Assembly (NCBI GenBank): GCA_964425575.1
Contig: CAYRMN010000041.1
Coordinates: forward strand, 1 to 9,070
Direction: 5' to 3'
DNA from: CAYRMN01 sp964425575
GTDB taxonomy: Bacteria > Patescibacteriota > Patescibacteriia > 2-12-FULL-60-25
DNA length: 9,070 bases
Shown here: positions 1 to 6,275 of the stretch, one piece after another
Numbering within the stretch: the stretch's first letter is position 1
How the letters are laid out: each line of letters opens with the position of its first letter
Notes under the pieces: generated by a model
What the model saw: the letters and a program-made list of their open reading frames with translations, nothing else
Databases searched by the model: none
What the model was told of the DNA's origin: nothing
Program-made: the position numbers and the translations under genes

Positions 1-3
1 TGA

Positions 4-33
4 GACTCCGTCAAACTCCGCTCAGGACGACAG
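4..33. repeat. Partial copy of dispersed palindromic repeat (family A)
   Basis: The stretch at 19-31 (CGCTCAGGACGAC) is identical to 13 bases in the right arm of the palindrome at 2477-2573. The preceding GACTCC...CTC sequence resembles the same arm with substitutions. Only one arm is visible, because the window begins inside or next to the element. It lies just upstream of the promoter-like sequence of the first gene. Membership of the same family is inferred from this short identity. Confidence 0.5.
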
Positions 34-46
34 TGGCGACTATTCG

Positions 47-76
47 TTTCCATTGTTACACTCATTCTGCTATGAT
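47..76 (+). promoter_or_regulatory. Candidate promoter, leaderless start for the membrane-protein gene
   Basis: A -35-like TTTCCA (47-52, 4 of 6 matches to consensus) is followed by an 18-bp spacer and an extended -10, TGC-TATGAT (68-76, TATGAT 5 of 6). Transcription would be expected to start near 82-84, only a few bases before the ATG at 86, giving a leaderless or nearly leaderless mRNA. No Shine-Dalgarno sequence precedes that ATG, which fits. The call rests on sequence pattern alone. Confidence 0.45.
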
Positions 77-85
77 TTTGGCCAT

Positions 86-841
86 ATGGAAACATCCACA
101 ACCCCTTCTTCCTCCGAGGCAAAAATCATGCCCGGCGCAGGCGAATTGATCAAAGATAGCTGGCATTTTTTTACGTCTTCCTGGAATGACCTGCTGACAA
201 CATCGCGTCTGTTTATCGGTGTTGGCGCTCTTTACTTTCTTGGCGGGCTTCTCGTGCAGTTGAATATCCCTCTTGCTGGACCTTTGAATGGTCTTATCGC
301 GTTGGCGGGTATGATTTTGACCTTCTGGATCACAATCCGCGTTTGGTTTTCCGTGATCCGTCTTGAGCGCGATCCAAAGGCAACGCACGATGAAGCGGAA
401 TCGACAAAGGCATGGTCATTATTTTTTCCAATGCTTTGGGTCAGTATTCTAACCACGCTCGTTGTATTGGGTACGACATTGCTCTTCATCATTCCTGGAA
501 TTTACTTCTCTGTTGCATTAATGTTTAGCACCATTGCCTTGGTAGATCAGAACATTCGAGGAACGCAGGCGTTAGCAACATCTCGCGCGCTTATCAAGGG
601 ACGTTGGTGGGGCACATTTGGTCGAATGCTTGCCGGAAATATTGTATTTACGCTTCCGATTGGAATACTCTTTGGAATTGTGTTTGGAATTCTCGGAAGA
701 ATCTCTAACGCAGAAGGATCATCCATTCCGCTCTGGACAAGTAGTTTGCAATTCGTACAAACACTCTTCATGGCGGCTCTTATCCCACTTCTGTCTGGAT
801 TTCAACTAAAGGTTTACCGTGCACTTCAAAAAACTCGATAA
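86..841 (+). CDS. Polytopic integral membrane protein, function unknown
   Basis: This 251-residue protein has a polar, Ser/Thr-rich N-terminus (about 1-40) followed by five or six hydrophobic segments, near residues 42-59, 66-88, 111-131, 133-153, 181-204 and 222-240. The pattern IIPGIYFSVALMF (about 135-147) followed by 'ALVDQNIRGTQAL..SR.LIKGRWW' (about 151-175) resembles the loosely defined families of bacterial membrane proteins related to the glycerophosphodiester phosphodiesterase membrane domain or DUF975. No catalytic motif is visible, so no reaction is assigned. The start is placed at ATG 86 because a -10-like element ends at 76. The in-frame TTG at 53 would put the promoter inside the gene and would add residues that do not look like a membrane-protein N-terminus. 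A hairpin terminator follows the TAA, so the gene is probably monocistronic and separate from gatB. Confidence 0.85.
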   Translation: METSTTPSSSEAKIMPGAGELIKDSWHFFTSSWNDLLTTSRLFIGVGALYFLGGLLVQLNIPLAGPLNGLIALAGMILTFWITIRVWFSVIRLERDPKATHDEAESTKAWSLFFPMLWVSILTTLVVLGTTLLFIIPGIYFSVALMFSTIALVDQNIRGTQALATSRALIKGRWWGTFGRMLAGNIVFTLPIGILFGIVFGILGRISNAEGSSIPLWTSSLQFVQTLFMAALIPLLSGFQLKVYRALQKTR

Positions 842-859
842 TCTTCACGTGCACACCTT

Positions 860-887
860 CTAAAAGCGGGAAAATGCCCGCTTTTAG
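860..887 (+). terminator. Intrinsic terminator-like hairpin after the membrane-protein gene
   Basis: A perfect 11-bp stem (CTAAAAGCGGG 860-870 with CCCGCTTTTAG 877-887) closes a 6-base AAAATG loop, 18 nt after the stop codon at 839-841. The GC core and the T run on the 3' side fit a rho-independent terminator. The T run lies inside the stem, so the hairpin is nearly symmetrical and could act on both strands. It separates the first gene from gatB. Confidence 0.75.
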
Positions 888-895
888 CGTTGCGC

Positions 896-924
896 TTGAT
901 CTCAACCGCCTAACCGCTTACCAT
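896..924 (+). promoter_or_regulatory. Candidate gatB promoter, leaderless arrangement
   Basis: TTGATC (896-901, 4 of 6 to the -35 consensus), a 17-bp spacer and TACCAT (919-924, 4 of 6 to the -10 consensus) lie just after the terminator hairpin. The -10 ends 9 nt before the ATG at 934, the same distance as in the first gene. This again places the predicted transcription start at or within a few bases of the start codon. The hexamers are weak, so the call relies mostly on their position. Confidence 0.35.
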
Positions 925-933
925 ACAGTCATT

Positions 934-2463
934 ATGCGCATGATTCCGATTATTGGACTCGAAGTCCATGTCCAGCTCAAAACAGCCAGTAAAATGTTTT
1001 GCAGCTGCCAGAACGTAGGAGACGACGCGGCACCGAATACGGCTGTTTGCCCAGTATGTACCAGCCAACCTGGAGCTCTACCGACCCTGAATGCAAAAGC
1101 GATTGAATTAGGTGTACGGACCGGCTTAGCGTTGAACTGCACCATTCCTGATCAATCTGCCTTTGACCGCAAAAACTACTTCTACCCTGACCTCCCCAAA
1201 GGCTATCAAATTTCTCAGTTTCGCCTCCCCATTGCCATCAATGGGCATCTTGTTCTTGATGTTCCAGGAGGCCAATCTCCACGCGATCGAATTCGTATCG
1301 GGATCACGCGCGCCCACTTGGAAGAAGATGCTGCCAAAAATTTCCATACCGGCGAGGGTACAAGCGTTGATTTCAATCGTGCCGGCACACCCCTGCTTGA
1401 AATAGTAAGCGAGCCTGACCTACGTACGCCACAGGAGGCCAAAGTCTATCTTCAGGAATTACGCGGCATTCTACGTGCTATCGGCGCTTCAGATGCCGAT
1501 ATGGAGAAAGGACAGATGCGTTGCGATGCCAACATCTCATTGCTAGAGATCAATGATGACAATACGCCAACCCAATCGTTTCTCAACCCAAAAATTGAAG
1601 TCAAAAACATTAACTCCTTCAAAGCTGTAGAACGAGCTCTGACCTACGAGATTGAACGCCAACAAAAGCTCTATGATGCGGGTAGTGCTCCAGTCGGTTC
1701 AACGCGCGGTTGGGATGAAAACAAAGGCATCACGTTTGAACAGCGCCTCAAAGAGACGAGCGCCGATTATCGCTATTTTCCCGAACCAGACTTGCCACCT
1801 CAGGATCTCGTACCTCTCCGCGAACAATTAATGACTCGACGAATTGAATTACCAACTGATATGCGTATGCGCCTTGAAGAAGAATGGGGTTTTAGTAAAG
1901 CCGACGCCGTATTCCTGGTAGCAAATGAGGGCTGGATGACCTACGCCGATCGAGTGATGGGAGAACTGGGTTCCTGGATGGAAGCGTCGGATTCGACACA
2001 AGCGAGTGGAGGCGAACTTCTATCAGAGCATCGCAAAAAAATTGCCAAACTAGCAGGTGGCTGGCTCACCTCGAAACTGGCTGGATTACTAGCTGAACGT
2101 AATCAACCCATAAAAGATATTAAAATAAGCCCAGAAGATTTTGCAGAATTTCTACACTTGATTTTTAAGGGTGATATCAATAGCTCAAATGCACAGCGAC
2201 TGCTGACGCTCATGGTTGAAAGTGGAACGGATCCATCTCACCTCATGGAAGAACACGATCTGGGTCAAAATCTTGATAACGCCACGCTCCGCGAAACGAT
2301 CCAACGGCTTATCCAAGAGAACCCAGCTCAAGTTGCTGATATCAAGGCAGGTAAAATTGCTCTTATCAAGTGGTTCGTGGGCGGTGTAATGAAGGCAACG
2401 GAAGGAAAAGCCAATCCGGCTGAAGCAGAAGAGATGATTAAGAAAGAAATTGGAATCGCATAA
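934..2463 (+). CDS. gatB: Aspartyl/glutamyl-tRNA(Asn/Gln) amidotransferase subunit B
   Basis: GatB is the tRNA-binding kinase subunit of the cytoplasmic GatCAB complex. The complex uses ammonia released by GatA to convert Glu-tRNA(Gln) or Asp-tRNA(Asn) to the amide form, through an ATP-activated intermediate. Family motifs run in order: IIGLEVHVQL (6-15), FCSC and VCPVC with Cys 23, 25, 39 and 42 (the four-cysteine, probably metal-binding version), FDRKNYFYPDLPKGYQISQ (77-95), HLEEDA (128-133), NRAGTPLLEIVSEPD (148-162), RCDANISL (196-203), IEVKNINSF (221-229) and DYRYFPEPDLPP (278-289). The C-terminal tail domain (about 400-505) ends in the GGVMKATEGKANP signature. The length is 509 aa, slightly above the usual 475-500. 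The start is ATG 934 (ATG 940 is also possible). The upstream in-frame ATG at 874 lies in the loop of the terminator hairpin and would add residues foreign to the family. gatA and gatC are not in this window. The gene converges with miaA. Confidence 0.97.
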   Translation: MRMIPIIGLEVHVQLKTASKMFCSCQNVGDDAAPNTAVCPVCTSQPGALPTLNAKAIELGVRTGLALNCTIPDQSAFDRKNYFYPDLPKGYQISQFRLPIAINGHLVLDVPGGQSPRDRIRIGITRAHLEEDAAKNFHTGEGTSVDFNRAGTPLLEIVSEPDLRTPQEAKVYLQELRGILRAIGASDADMEKGQMRCDANISLLEINDDNTPTQSFLNPKIEVKNINSFKAVERALTYEIERQQKLYDAGSAPVGSTRGWDENKGITFEQRLKETSADYRYFPEPDLPPQDLVPLREQLMTRRIELPTDMRMRLEEEWGFSKADAVFLVANEGWMTYADRVMGELGSWMEASDSTQASGGELLSEHRKKIAKLAGGWLTSKLAGLLAERNQPIKDIKISPEDFAEFLHLIFKGDINSSNAQRLLTLMVESGTDPSHLMEEHDLGQNLDNATLRETIQRLIQENPAQVADIKAGKIALIKWFVGGVMKATEGKANPAEAEEMIKKEIGIA

Positions 2464-2476
2464 GCTGATCGACAAG

Positions 2477-2573
2477 TTTCGTCGTCATGAGCGAGTCTGC
2501 GAGTCGAAGAATCTTCTCATTAGAGTAGATCCTTCGACTGCGGCGTCTGACGCCTTCGCTCAGGACGACGAAA
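2477..2573. repeat. Imperfect palindromic repeat (family A) between convergent gatB and miaA
   Basis: The outer arms TTTCGTCGTCATGAGCGA (2477-2494) and its counterpart at 2556-2573 pair over 18 bases with one mismatch. The inner arms AGTCGAAGAATCT (2502-2514) and 2527-2539 pair over 13 bases with one mismatch. A small extra hairpin GGCGTC/GACGCC sits at 2542-2554. The whole ~97-bp unit could fold into a long interrupted stem on either strand, and may act as a bidirectional terminator for the converging gatB and miaA transcripts. Its right arm contains the miaA stop codon (2560-2562). Part of the arm recurs at 19-31, so this is probably a dispersed REP- or MITE-like element with no coding capacity. 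Confidence 0.8.
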
Positions 2574-3519
2574 AATGCTCTTTTCCTAACCATGCAGCAA
2601 CCGCGCTGATCCCCTCTTCTTCAGTCGTCACCCAATGAATCCGCTTGTCTTTTTTGAACCACGTTTCCTGACGTTTGGCGTATTGATGAACGGCATGTTT
2701 GCAGTCTTGGATAGCGCTCTCTAACGTTTTGCGACCTTGAAGATGGGCCGCGAAGTCTCGATATCCGATGGCCGTCATTGCTGGTGCATCGGGAGAGATA
2801 CCTTTTGAGAGCAGGGCTTGCACTTCTTCTACCCAGCCCCGTTTGACCATACTATCAATCTCCTGATCGATGCGATCATAGAGCTCAGCGCGTGATTGCT
2901 GAATACCAATCTGAAAAGCCTCAACCAGGGGCTTTCCAAACTGTTTTTGAGCCGTAAATGGCTTGCCGGTGAAGGTTATGATTTCTAAGGCTCGAATAAC
3001 CCGACGTCGATTCTTGAGATCTACCTCGTCCAAAGCAGCTGGATCAAGCGTACCCAACAAATGAACTAGTTCCTCCATTTTTTTCTCTTCAAACGCACTT
3101 CGTAGTTCCGGATGAGGCTCTACCTTGGGAAAGGATGGATTGTCTACCAAAGCCTTGATATATAAACCTGTTCCTCCCACCACTATTGGCAGGTGGAAAC
3201 GACCAACGATGGATCGAATGGCGGTCATAGCCTTACGCCGCCACTCTGCAACCGTCATCGTCGTACGTGGCTCAAGTACATCCATGAGATGATGGGAAGT
3301 GCCGCGAACGACATATGCTCGATAGCCATCGAGGCGTTTCCATGCCCCTTCTGGTTTCCCTGTTCCAATGGTGAACTGCTTATAGCACTGACGCGCATCA
3401 GCGTTCACAACCTCGCCGTTCAACATCTCTGCAAGTCGAAGGCTTAACGCTGTTTTGCCCGATGAAGTTGGTCCAACGACGCAAATGATACGCGGAAGAG
3501 ATTTTTGTATATGTTTCAT
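2560..3519 (-). CDS. miaA: tRNA dimethylallyltransferase (isopentenyl-tRNA transferase)
   Basis: MiaA transfers the dimethylallyl group of DMAPP to N6 of A37 in tRNAs that read UNN codons, making i6A. The 319-aa length is normal for the family. Visible motifs are the P-loop GPTSSGKT (16-23), NADARQCY (39-46, where the family usually has D-S-x-Q or D-A-R-Q), IGTGKP (51-56), HHLMDVLEP (76-84), VVGGTGLYIKAL (113-124), the NRRRVIRALEI segment (about 170-180) and a C-terminal AIGYRDF plus YAKRQETWFKK block. ATG 3519 is the only plausible start, because an in-frame stop lies at 3535-3537 and the next Met is beyond the P-loop. There is no Shine-Dalgarno sequence, and a repeat ends one base upstream of the ATG. 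The last three Ser codons and the TGA are made of palindromic repeat sequence. The gene follows miaB in the same direction, and the two products act in sequence on the same nucleotide. Confidence 0.97.
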   Translation of the reverse strand: MKHIQKSLPRIICVVGPTSSGKTALSLRLAEMLNGEVVNADARQCYKQFTIGTGKPEGAWKRLDGYRAYVVRGTSHHLMDVLEPRTTMTVAEWRRKAMTAIRSIVGRFHLPIVVGGTGLYIKALVDNPSFPKVEPHPELRSAFEEKKMEELVHLLGTLDPAALDEVDLKNRRRVIRALEIITFTGKPFTAQKQFGKPLVEAFQIGIQQSRAELYDRIDQEIDSMVKRGWVEEVQALLSKGISPDAPAMTAIGYRDFAAHLQGRKTLESAIQDCKHAVHQYAKRQETWFKKDKRIHWVTTEEEGISAVAAWLGKEHFSSS

Positions 3520-3520
3520 A

Positions 3521-3612
3521 TGTAGGGGCGTGATTCATCGCGCCCTCCAATCGACCGACATATCGTACCGAACCCACCTGACCTGAGGGCGCACAAGCCG
3601 TGCGCCCCTACA
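3521..3612. repeat. Palindromic repeat (family B, TGTAGGGGCG termini) between miaB and miaA
   Basis: The 92-bp element has perfect 10-bp inverted ends, TGTAGGGGCG (3521-3530) and CGCCCCTACA (3603-3612). Each end also folds on itself: 3526-3534 pairs with 3537-3545 with one G-T wobble and a very tight loop, and GGGCGCAC (3587-3594) pairs perfectly with GTGCGCCC (3600-3607) around a 5-base loop. I see no coding capacity and no clear target-site duplication. The form suggests a MITE- or REP-like non-autonomous element. Repeats starting GTAGGGGC are known to me from many bacterial genomes, but I could not search. It fills the whole miaB-miaA gap and provides the miaB stop codon. Confidence 0.8.
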
Positions 3613-4942
3613 CGGCCTCCCCCATCAACTGCCATTCCATCGCCTGGGTAATTTTGACCGGAATGATTTTTCCGATCATTGAATCATCGCCTTTAAAACG
3701 ACATAACTTCATTTCATGCGTGTTGCCAGAGGCGAGCCCATTTTCAACTTTTTCAACCAACACCCGAACCTCACGGCCAACATAAGCCTGGTTCTTTCGC
3801 TTGGTCGTCTCTTCCATAACTTCTTGCAGAACATCCCAGCGCCGTCGTTTTTCCTCTTTTGAAACATCATCCGTAAATAGCTTTACTCCCAATGTTCCAG
3901 AACGAGGGCTGTACTGAGCGGTATAAGAAATATCAAAATCGCAGTCTGCATAGAGCGAAACCGTTTCCTCGAACTGTGCCTGTGTCTCACCTGGGAAACC
4001 AACGATAATGTCTGTCCCCAATGCAATACCTGGCCTCTTCTCTTTAATGTTTCCAATCACCTCCAAAAATTTCTCTCGTGTGTATTTGCGATTCATGCGA
4101 AACAAGACTTCATTTGATCCAGCTTGGACGGGCAAATGAAGAAAATTGACCTGTTTGGGGAGATTCAAGGCATCAATCACTTCTTCGGTCATTGAATTTG
4201 GATGAGGTGCAGTCCAATGAATGCGCTCTAACCCCGCAATCTGATTTACTTCCCAGAGTAGTGCCGCAAAATGATCATGATATGGATTGGCATTTGAAAA
4301 TGACTCTGGATCAGATGCGCGGAATGAATTGACCGTTTGGCCGAGGAGGGTTACCTCAATCACTCCGTGCGCCGCCAAATCACGAATCTCATCTAAAATG
4401 TCTTTCACCGGCCGATTTCGCTCCAGACCTCGAGCGTACGGCACCACACAATAGGTACAGAATTTATTACATCCTGTTTGAATGGTCACGAATGCTTGGA
4501 CAGACGGTAAACGAACAGGACGAATCTTTAAATAATCTTCCAATAGATCAGCACTGTTGACTAGATCTGGTCGGAGCTCCGCAATCCAGCGCGGTAATTT
4601 AACCATCTCCGGTGTTGGGAAATAAAGATCAACAGGCTTAAGCCGGGCCCGGAATTCCCCCTTTTTATCCCGCCCAGCCATGCAGCCTGTCACGGCGATA
4701 ATCACCTCCGGTCGCTTTTCTTTTAACGCAATAAAATCTTTCATCTTTCCAAAAATCCGGTCCTCAGCCGTTTGTCGAACAGAACAGGTATTCAATAAAA
4801 TGACGTCTGCCTCACCCTCATTTTCCGTGGATACAAATCCCAAGCCAGACAGCAGCCCTGCGATGCGTTCTGAATCGTTCTTATTCATCTGACATCCATA
4901 GGTGATCAAATGAAATTTTGGAGATTGTACCGCTTCTGACAT
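3608..4942 (-). CDS. miaB: tRNA-2-methylthio-N6-dimethylallyladenosine synthase (radical SAM methylthiotransferase)
   Basis: MiaB adds a methylthio group at C2 of i6A37 to make ms2i6A. It uses two [4Fe-4S] clusters and S-adenosylmethionine. The 444-aa protein shows the full UPF0004, radical SAM and TRAM layout. The auxiliary-cluster cysteines are C17 (ITYGCQMN), C53 (NTCSVR) and C87 (TGCMA). The radical SAM motif CNKFCTYC gives C158, C162 and C165, followed by VPYARGLERNRP. The C-terminal TRAM domain occupies about the last 65 residues and ends in a family-like WQLMGE. The start is ATG 4942; an in-frame TTG at 4948 would add only two residues. There is no Shine-Dalgarno, but an extended -10-like TGT-GATAGT ends 8 nt before the ATG. 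The final Val codon and the TAG come from the repeat at 3521-3612, apparently without loss of conserved sequence. miaA follows 88 nt downstream. Confidence 0.97.
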   Translation of the reverse strand: MSEAVQSPKFHLITYGCQMNKNDSERIAGLLSGLGFVSTENEGEADVILLNTCSVRQTAEDRIFGKMKDFIALKEKRPEVIIAVTGCMAGRDKKGEFRARLKPVDLYFPTPEMVKLPRWIAELRPDLVNSADLLEDYLKIRPVRLPSVQAFVTIQTGCNKFCTYCVVPYARGLERNRPVKDILDEIRDLAAHGVIEVTLLGQTVNSFRASDPESFSNANPYHDHFAALLWEVNQIAGLERIHWTAPHPNSMTEEVIDALNLPKQVNFLHLPVQAGSNEVLFRMNRKYTREKFLEVIGNIKEKRPGIALGTDIIVGFPGETQAQFEETVSLYADCDFDISYTAQYSPRSGTLGVKLFTDDVSKEEKRRRWDVLQEVMEETTKRKNQAYVGREVRVLVEKVENGLASGNTHEMKLCRFKGDDSMIGKIIPVKITQAMEWQLMGEAV

Positions 4943-4950
4943 GGGCAAAA

Positions 4951-4977
4951 ACTATCACAATTGAACCAAAGAATCAA
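4951..4977 (-). promoter_or_regulatory. Candidate miaB promoter with extended -10
   Basis: On the minus strand an extended -10, TGT-GATAGT (4959-4951), lies 8 nt upstream of the miaB ATG, with a weak -35-like TTGATT (4977-4972) at a short 15-bp spacing. As for the first gene and gatB, transcription would start at or very near the ATG. The 65-nt gap after the preceding envelope gene leaves room for a separate miaB promoter, though read-through from the operon is equally possible. No strong terminator is seen in this gap. Confidence 0.35.
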
Positions 4978-5007
4978 TCATTCTTCCCAAAAAATGGGGA
5001 ATGGTCG

Positions 5008-6270
5008 TCACTTCCTTTTTTGAAAAAAATATCGAAAAATTCGGAAGATGATCAATGCCAATGCGCTAAAAGTCATGATCAACCAGAGACGATTTTTTGG
5101 AGCTGAGATGATCTTTTTATATCGCCCTGAACGAATGACGGCACTGGTTTTTTTAGACCTATTCAAAGAATCAGCTCGAAGCTGAACTGATTGACCTTCA
5201 TCTATTTTTTCTTTGACCTTTCGCCCTTCCTGTCGAGGCGTTATTGAAAAGGTGGGTAAACTACTCGGTGCATGTCCAACCGTCTTTGTCCGCTCTGTTT
5301 GAACGTGAAAAATTGCAAACCGAGACACATGATTCACGTGGAACTGAACTCGTTTCTCAGAAAAAACAGCGTCTGGAATCAATACCCATTGACCGTTCAC
5401 TTCATTCAACCAATACACCCCTACGTCTTGCTTGTCACGAAATCGTTCCGGTACCGGTAATGTAATCGCGATAGGAGATGACAATGCATGGACAACATTC
5501 CCCTGCTCGTCATTCACAATAATGCTGTAGATCACATCACCAGCATCAACACCATTCTTCGGAAGCAGTTGCTCATCCACGGTTGAAATGGGTATACGCA
5601 CAGCCGAAACAACAGACGTGACCCCTGAAGCCAGGGGTGGGATCTCGATCACGATCGATCCCATTGATGTATCCTGTCTCAGAATACCTGACTGACTTGG
5701 CAACACAGTTAGTGGTTCATTTAAAGCCTCAATATGCGGTGGAGCTACTTCTTCAACAGCCTGATTCGTTCCATGATCCCCTACTACATCTGACGCTGCA
5801 GCCATCGGCACAATTGATGCCGCTCCTCCTCCAAAATTATCTCTTGAAGGTGTAATGACTTGTCGCCAATCTGTTTGAACGTCGCAAAACGCAGGACAAT
5901 CGAAGGTGATTGTACCAACTAGCGCGCCTGTTGCCGTACCTGAAAATTTTCCCGTATTCGGATTGATAGAAACGCCATCAAAATCAATCCATCCTACATT
6001 CTGCCCCCAGGCAAAACCAGAAAGATCCCCCGCTCCATCATTTGATACGCCTCCAAAAAGAGGCTGAAATTTTATCCAGCCTGAATTTGTTGACCACGCA
6101 TAGCCAGATAGTTTCCCACTCTCAACAACCACATTCTCAAAATTGAGATACCCGTCATTATTGCTCCACGCAAACGAATGATCCTGCAAAACGGTGCCCG
6201 CAAACACCTGCGGACAAAACCAAAATGACAAGGCAGTCAAAGAAAAAAGCGCTGTTGTCCGCCACCTCAT
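5008..6270 (-). CDS. Secreted, membrane-anchored surface protein with AWSxNxGWIxF repeats
   Basis: The 420-aa protein begins with a signal peptide (MRWRTT, then a hydrophobic core at about 7-18, with likely cleavage after VFA at 22-24). Three copies of a [FY]-A-W-x-x-N-x-G-[WY]-[IL]-x-F repeat follow at 33-44, 57-68 and 86-97, the last two in the form 'G-[FY]-AW'. A degenerate fourth (about 111-123) leads to a CPAFC cysteine pair (C125, C129). A linker (about 135-200) precedes a beta-rich domain (about 204-323) that includes DVGVYWLNEVNGQWVLIP and ends HVSRFAIFHV. A basic spacer is followed by a C-terminal transmembrane helix (395-412) and a positively charged KRK tail, so most of the protein should face outside. 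I recall such repeats from surface proteins of uncultured Patescibacteria. The exact function is not known to me. The ATG lies 5 nt after the stop of the preceding gene, which suggests translational coupling. Confidence 0.85.
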   Translation of the reverse strand: MRWRTTALFSLTALSFWFCPQVFAGTVLQDHSFAWSNNDGYLNFENVVVESGKLSGYAWSTNSGWIKFQPLFGGVSNDGAGDLSGFAWGQNVGWIDFDGVSINPNTGKFSGTATGALVGTITFDCPAFCDVQTDWRQVITPSRDNFGGGAASIVPMAAASDVVGDHGTNQAVEEVAPPHIEALNEPLTVLPSQSGILRQDTSMGSIVIEIPPLASGVTSVVSAVRIPISTVDEQLLPKNGVDAGDVIYSIIVNDEQGNVVHALSSPIAITLPVPERFRDKQDVGVYWLNEVNGQWVLIPDAVFSEKRVQFHVNHVSRFAIFHVQTERTKTVGHAPSSLPTFSITPRQEGRKVKEKIDEGQSVQLRADSLNRSKKTSAVIRSGRYKKIISAPKNRLWLIMTFSALALIIFRIFRYFFQKRK

Positions 6271-6275
6271 ACCAA

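Noticed and set aside
53..85. N-terminal extension of the first gene from TTG 53
   Set aside because: The extension overlaps the candidate -10 element and adds residues that do not fit; ATG 86 directly follows the promoter-like sequence.
874..933. gatB start at ATG 874
   Set aside because: This ATG is in the loop of the terminator hairpin, and the added 20 residues are unlike GatB, whose family sequence begins just before IIGLEVHVQL.
2464..2559. Possible small gene or tRNA between gatB and miaA
   Set aside because: The sequence is explained by the palindrome. No cloverleaf is seen, and frames here are short and read through the repeat arms.
2560..2562. Possible TGA recoding (as in Gracilibacteria or Absconditabacteria)
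   Set aside because: TGA also ends the AWSxNxGW protein (5008-5010) right after a natural membrane anchor and basic tail, and the conserved enzymes have no in-frame TGA, so table 11 fits.
4984..5001. Weak hairpin TTCCC...GGGAA between the repeat-protein gene and miaB
   Set aside because: The stem is only 5 bp and no T run follows on the minus strand, so it is not called as a terminator.
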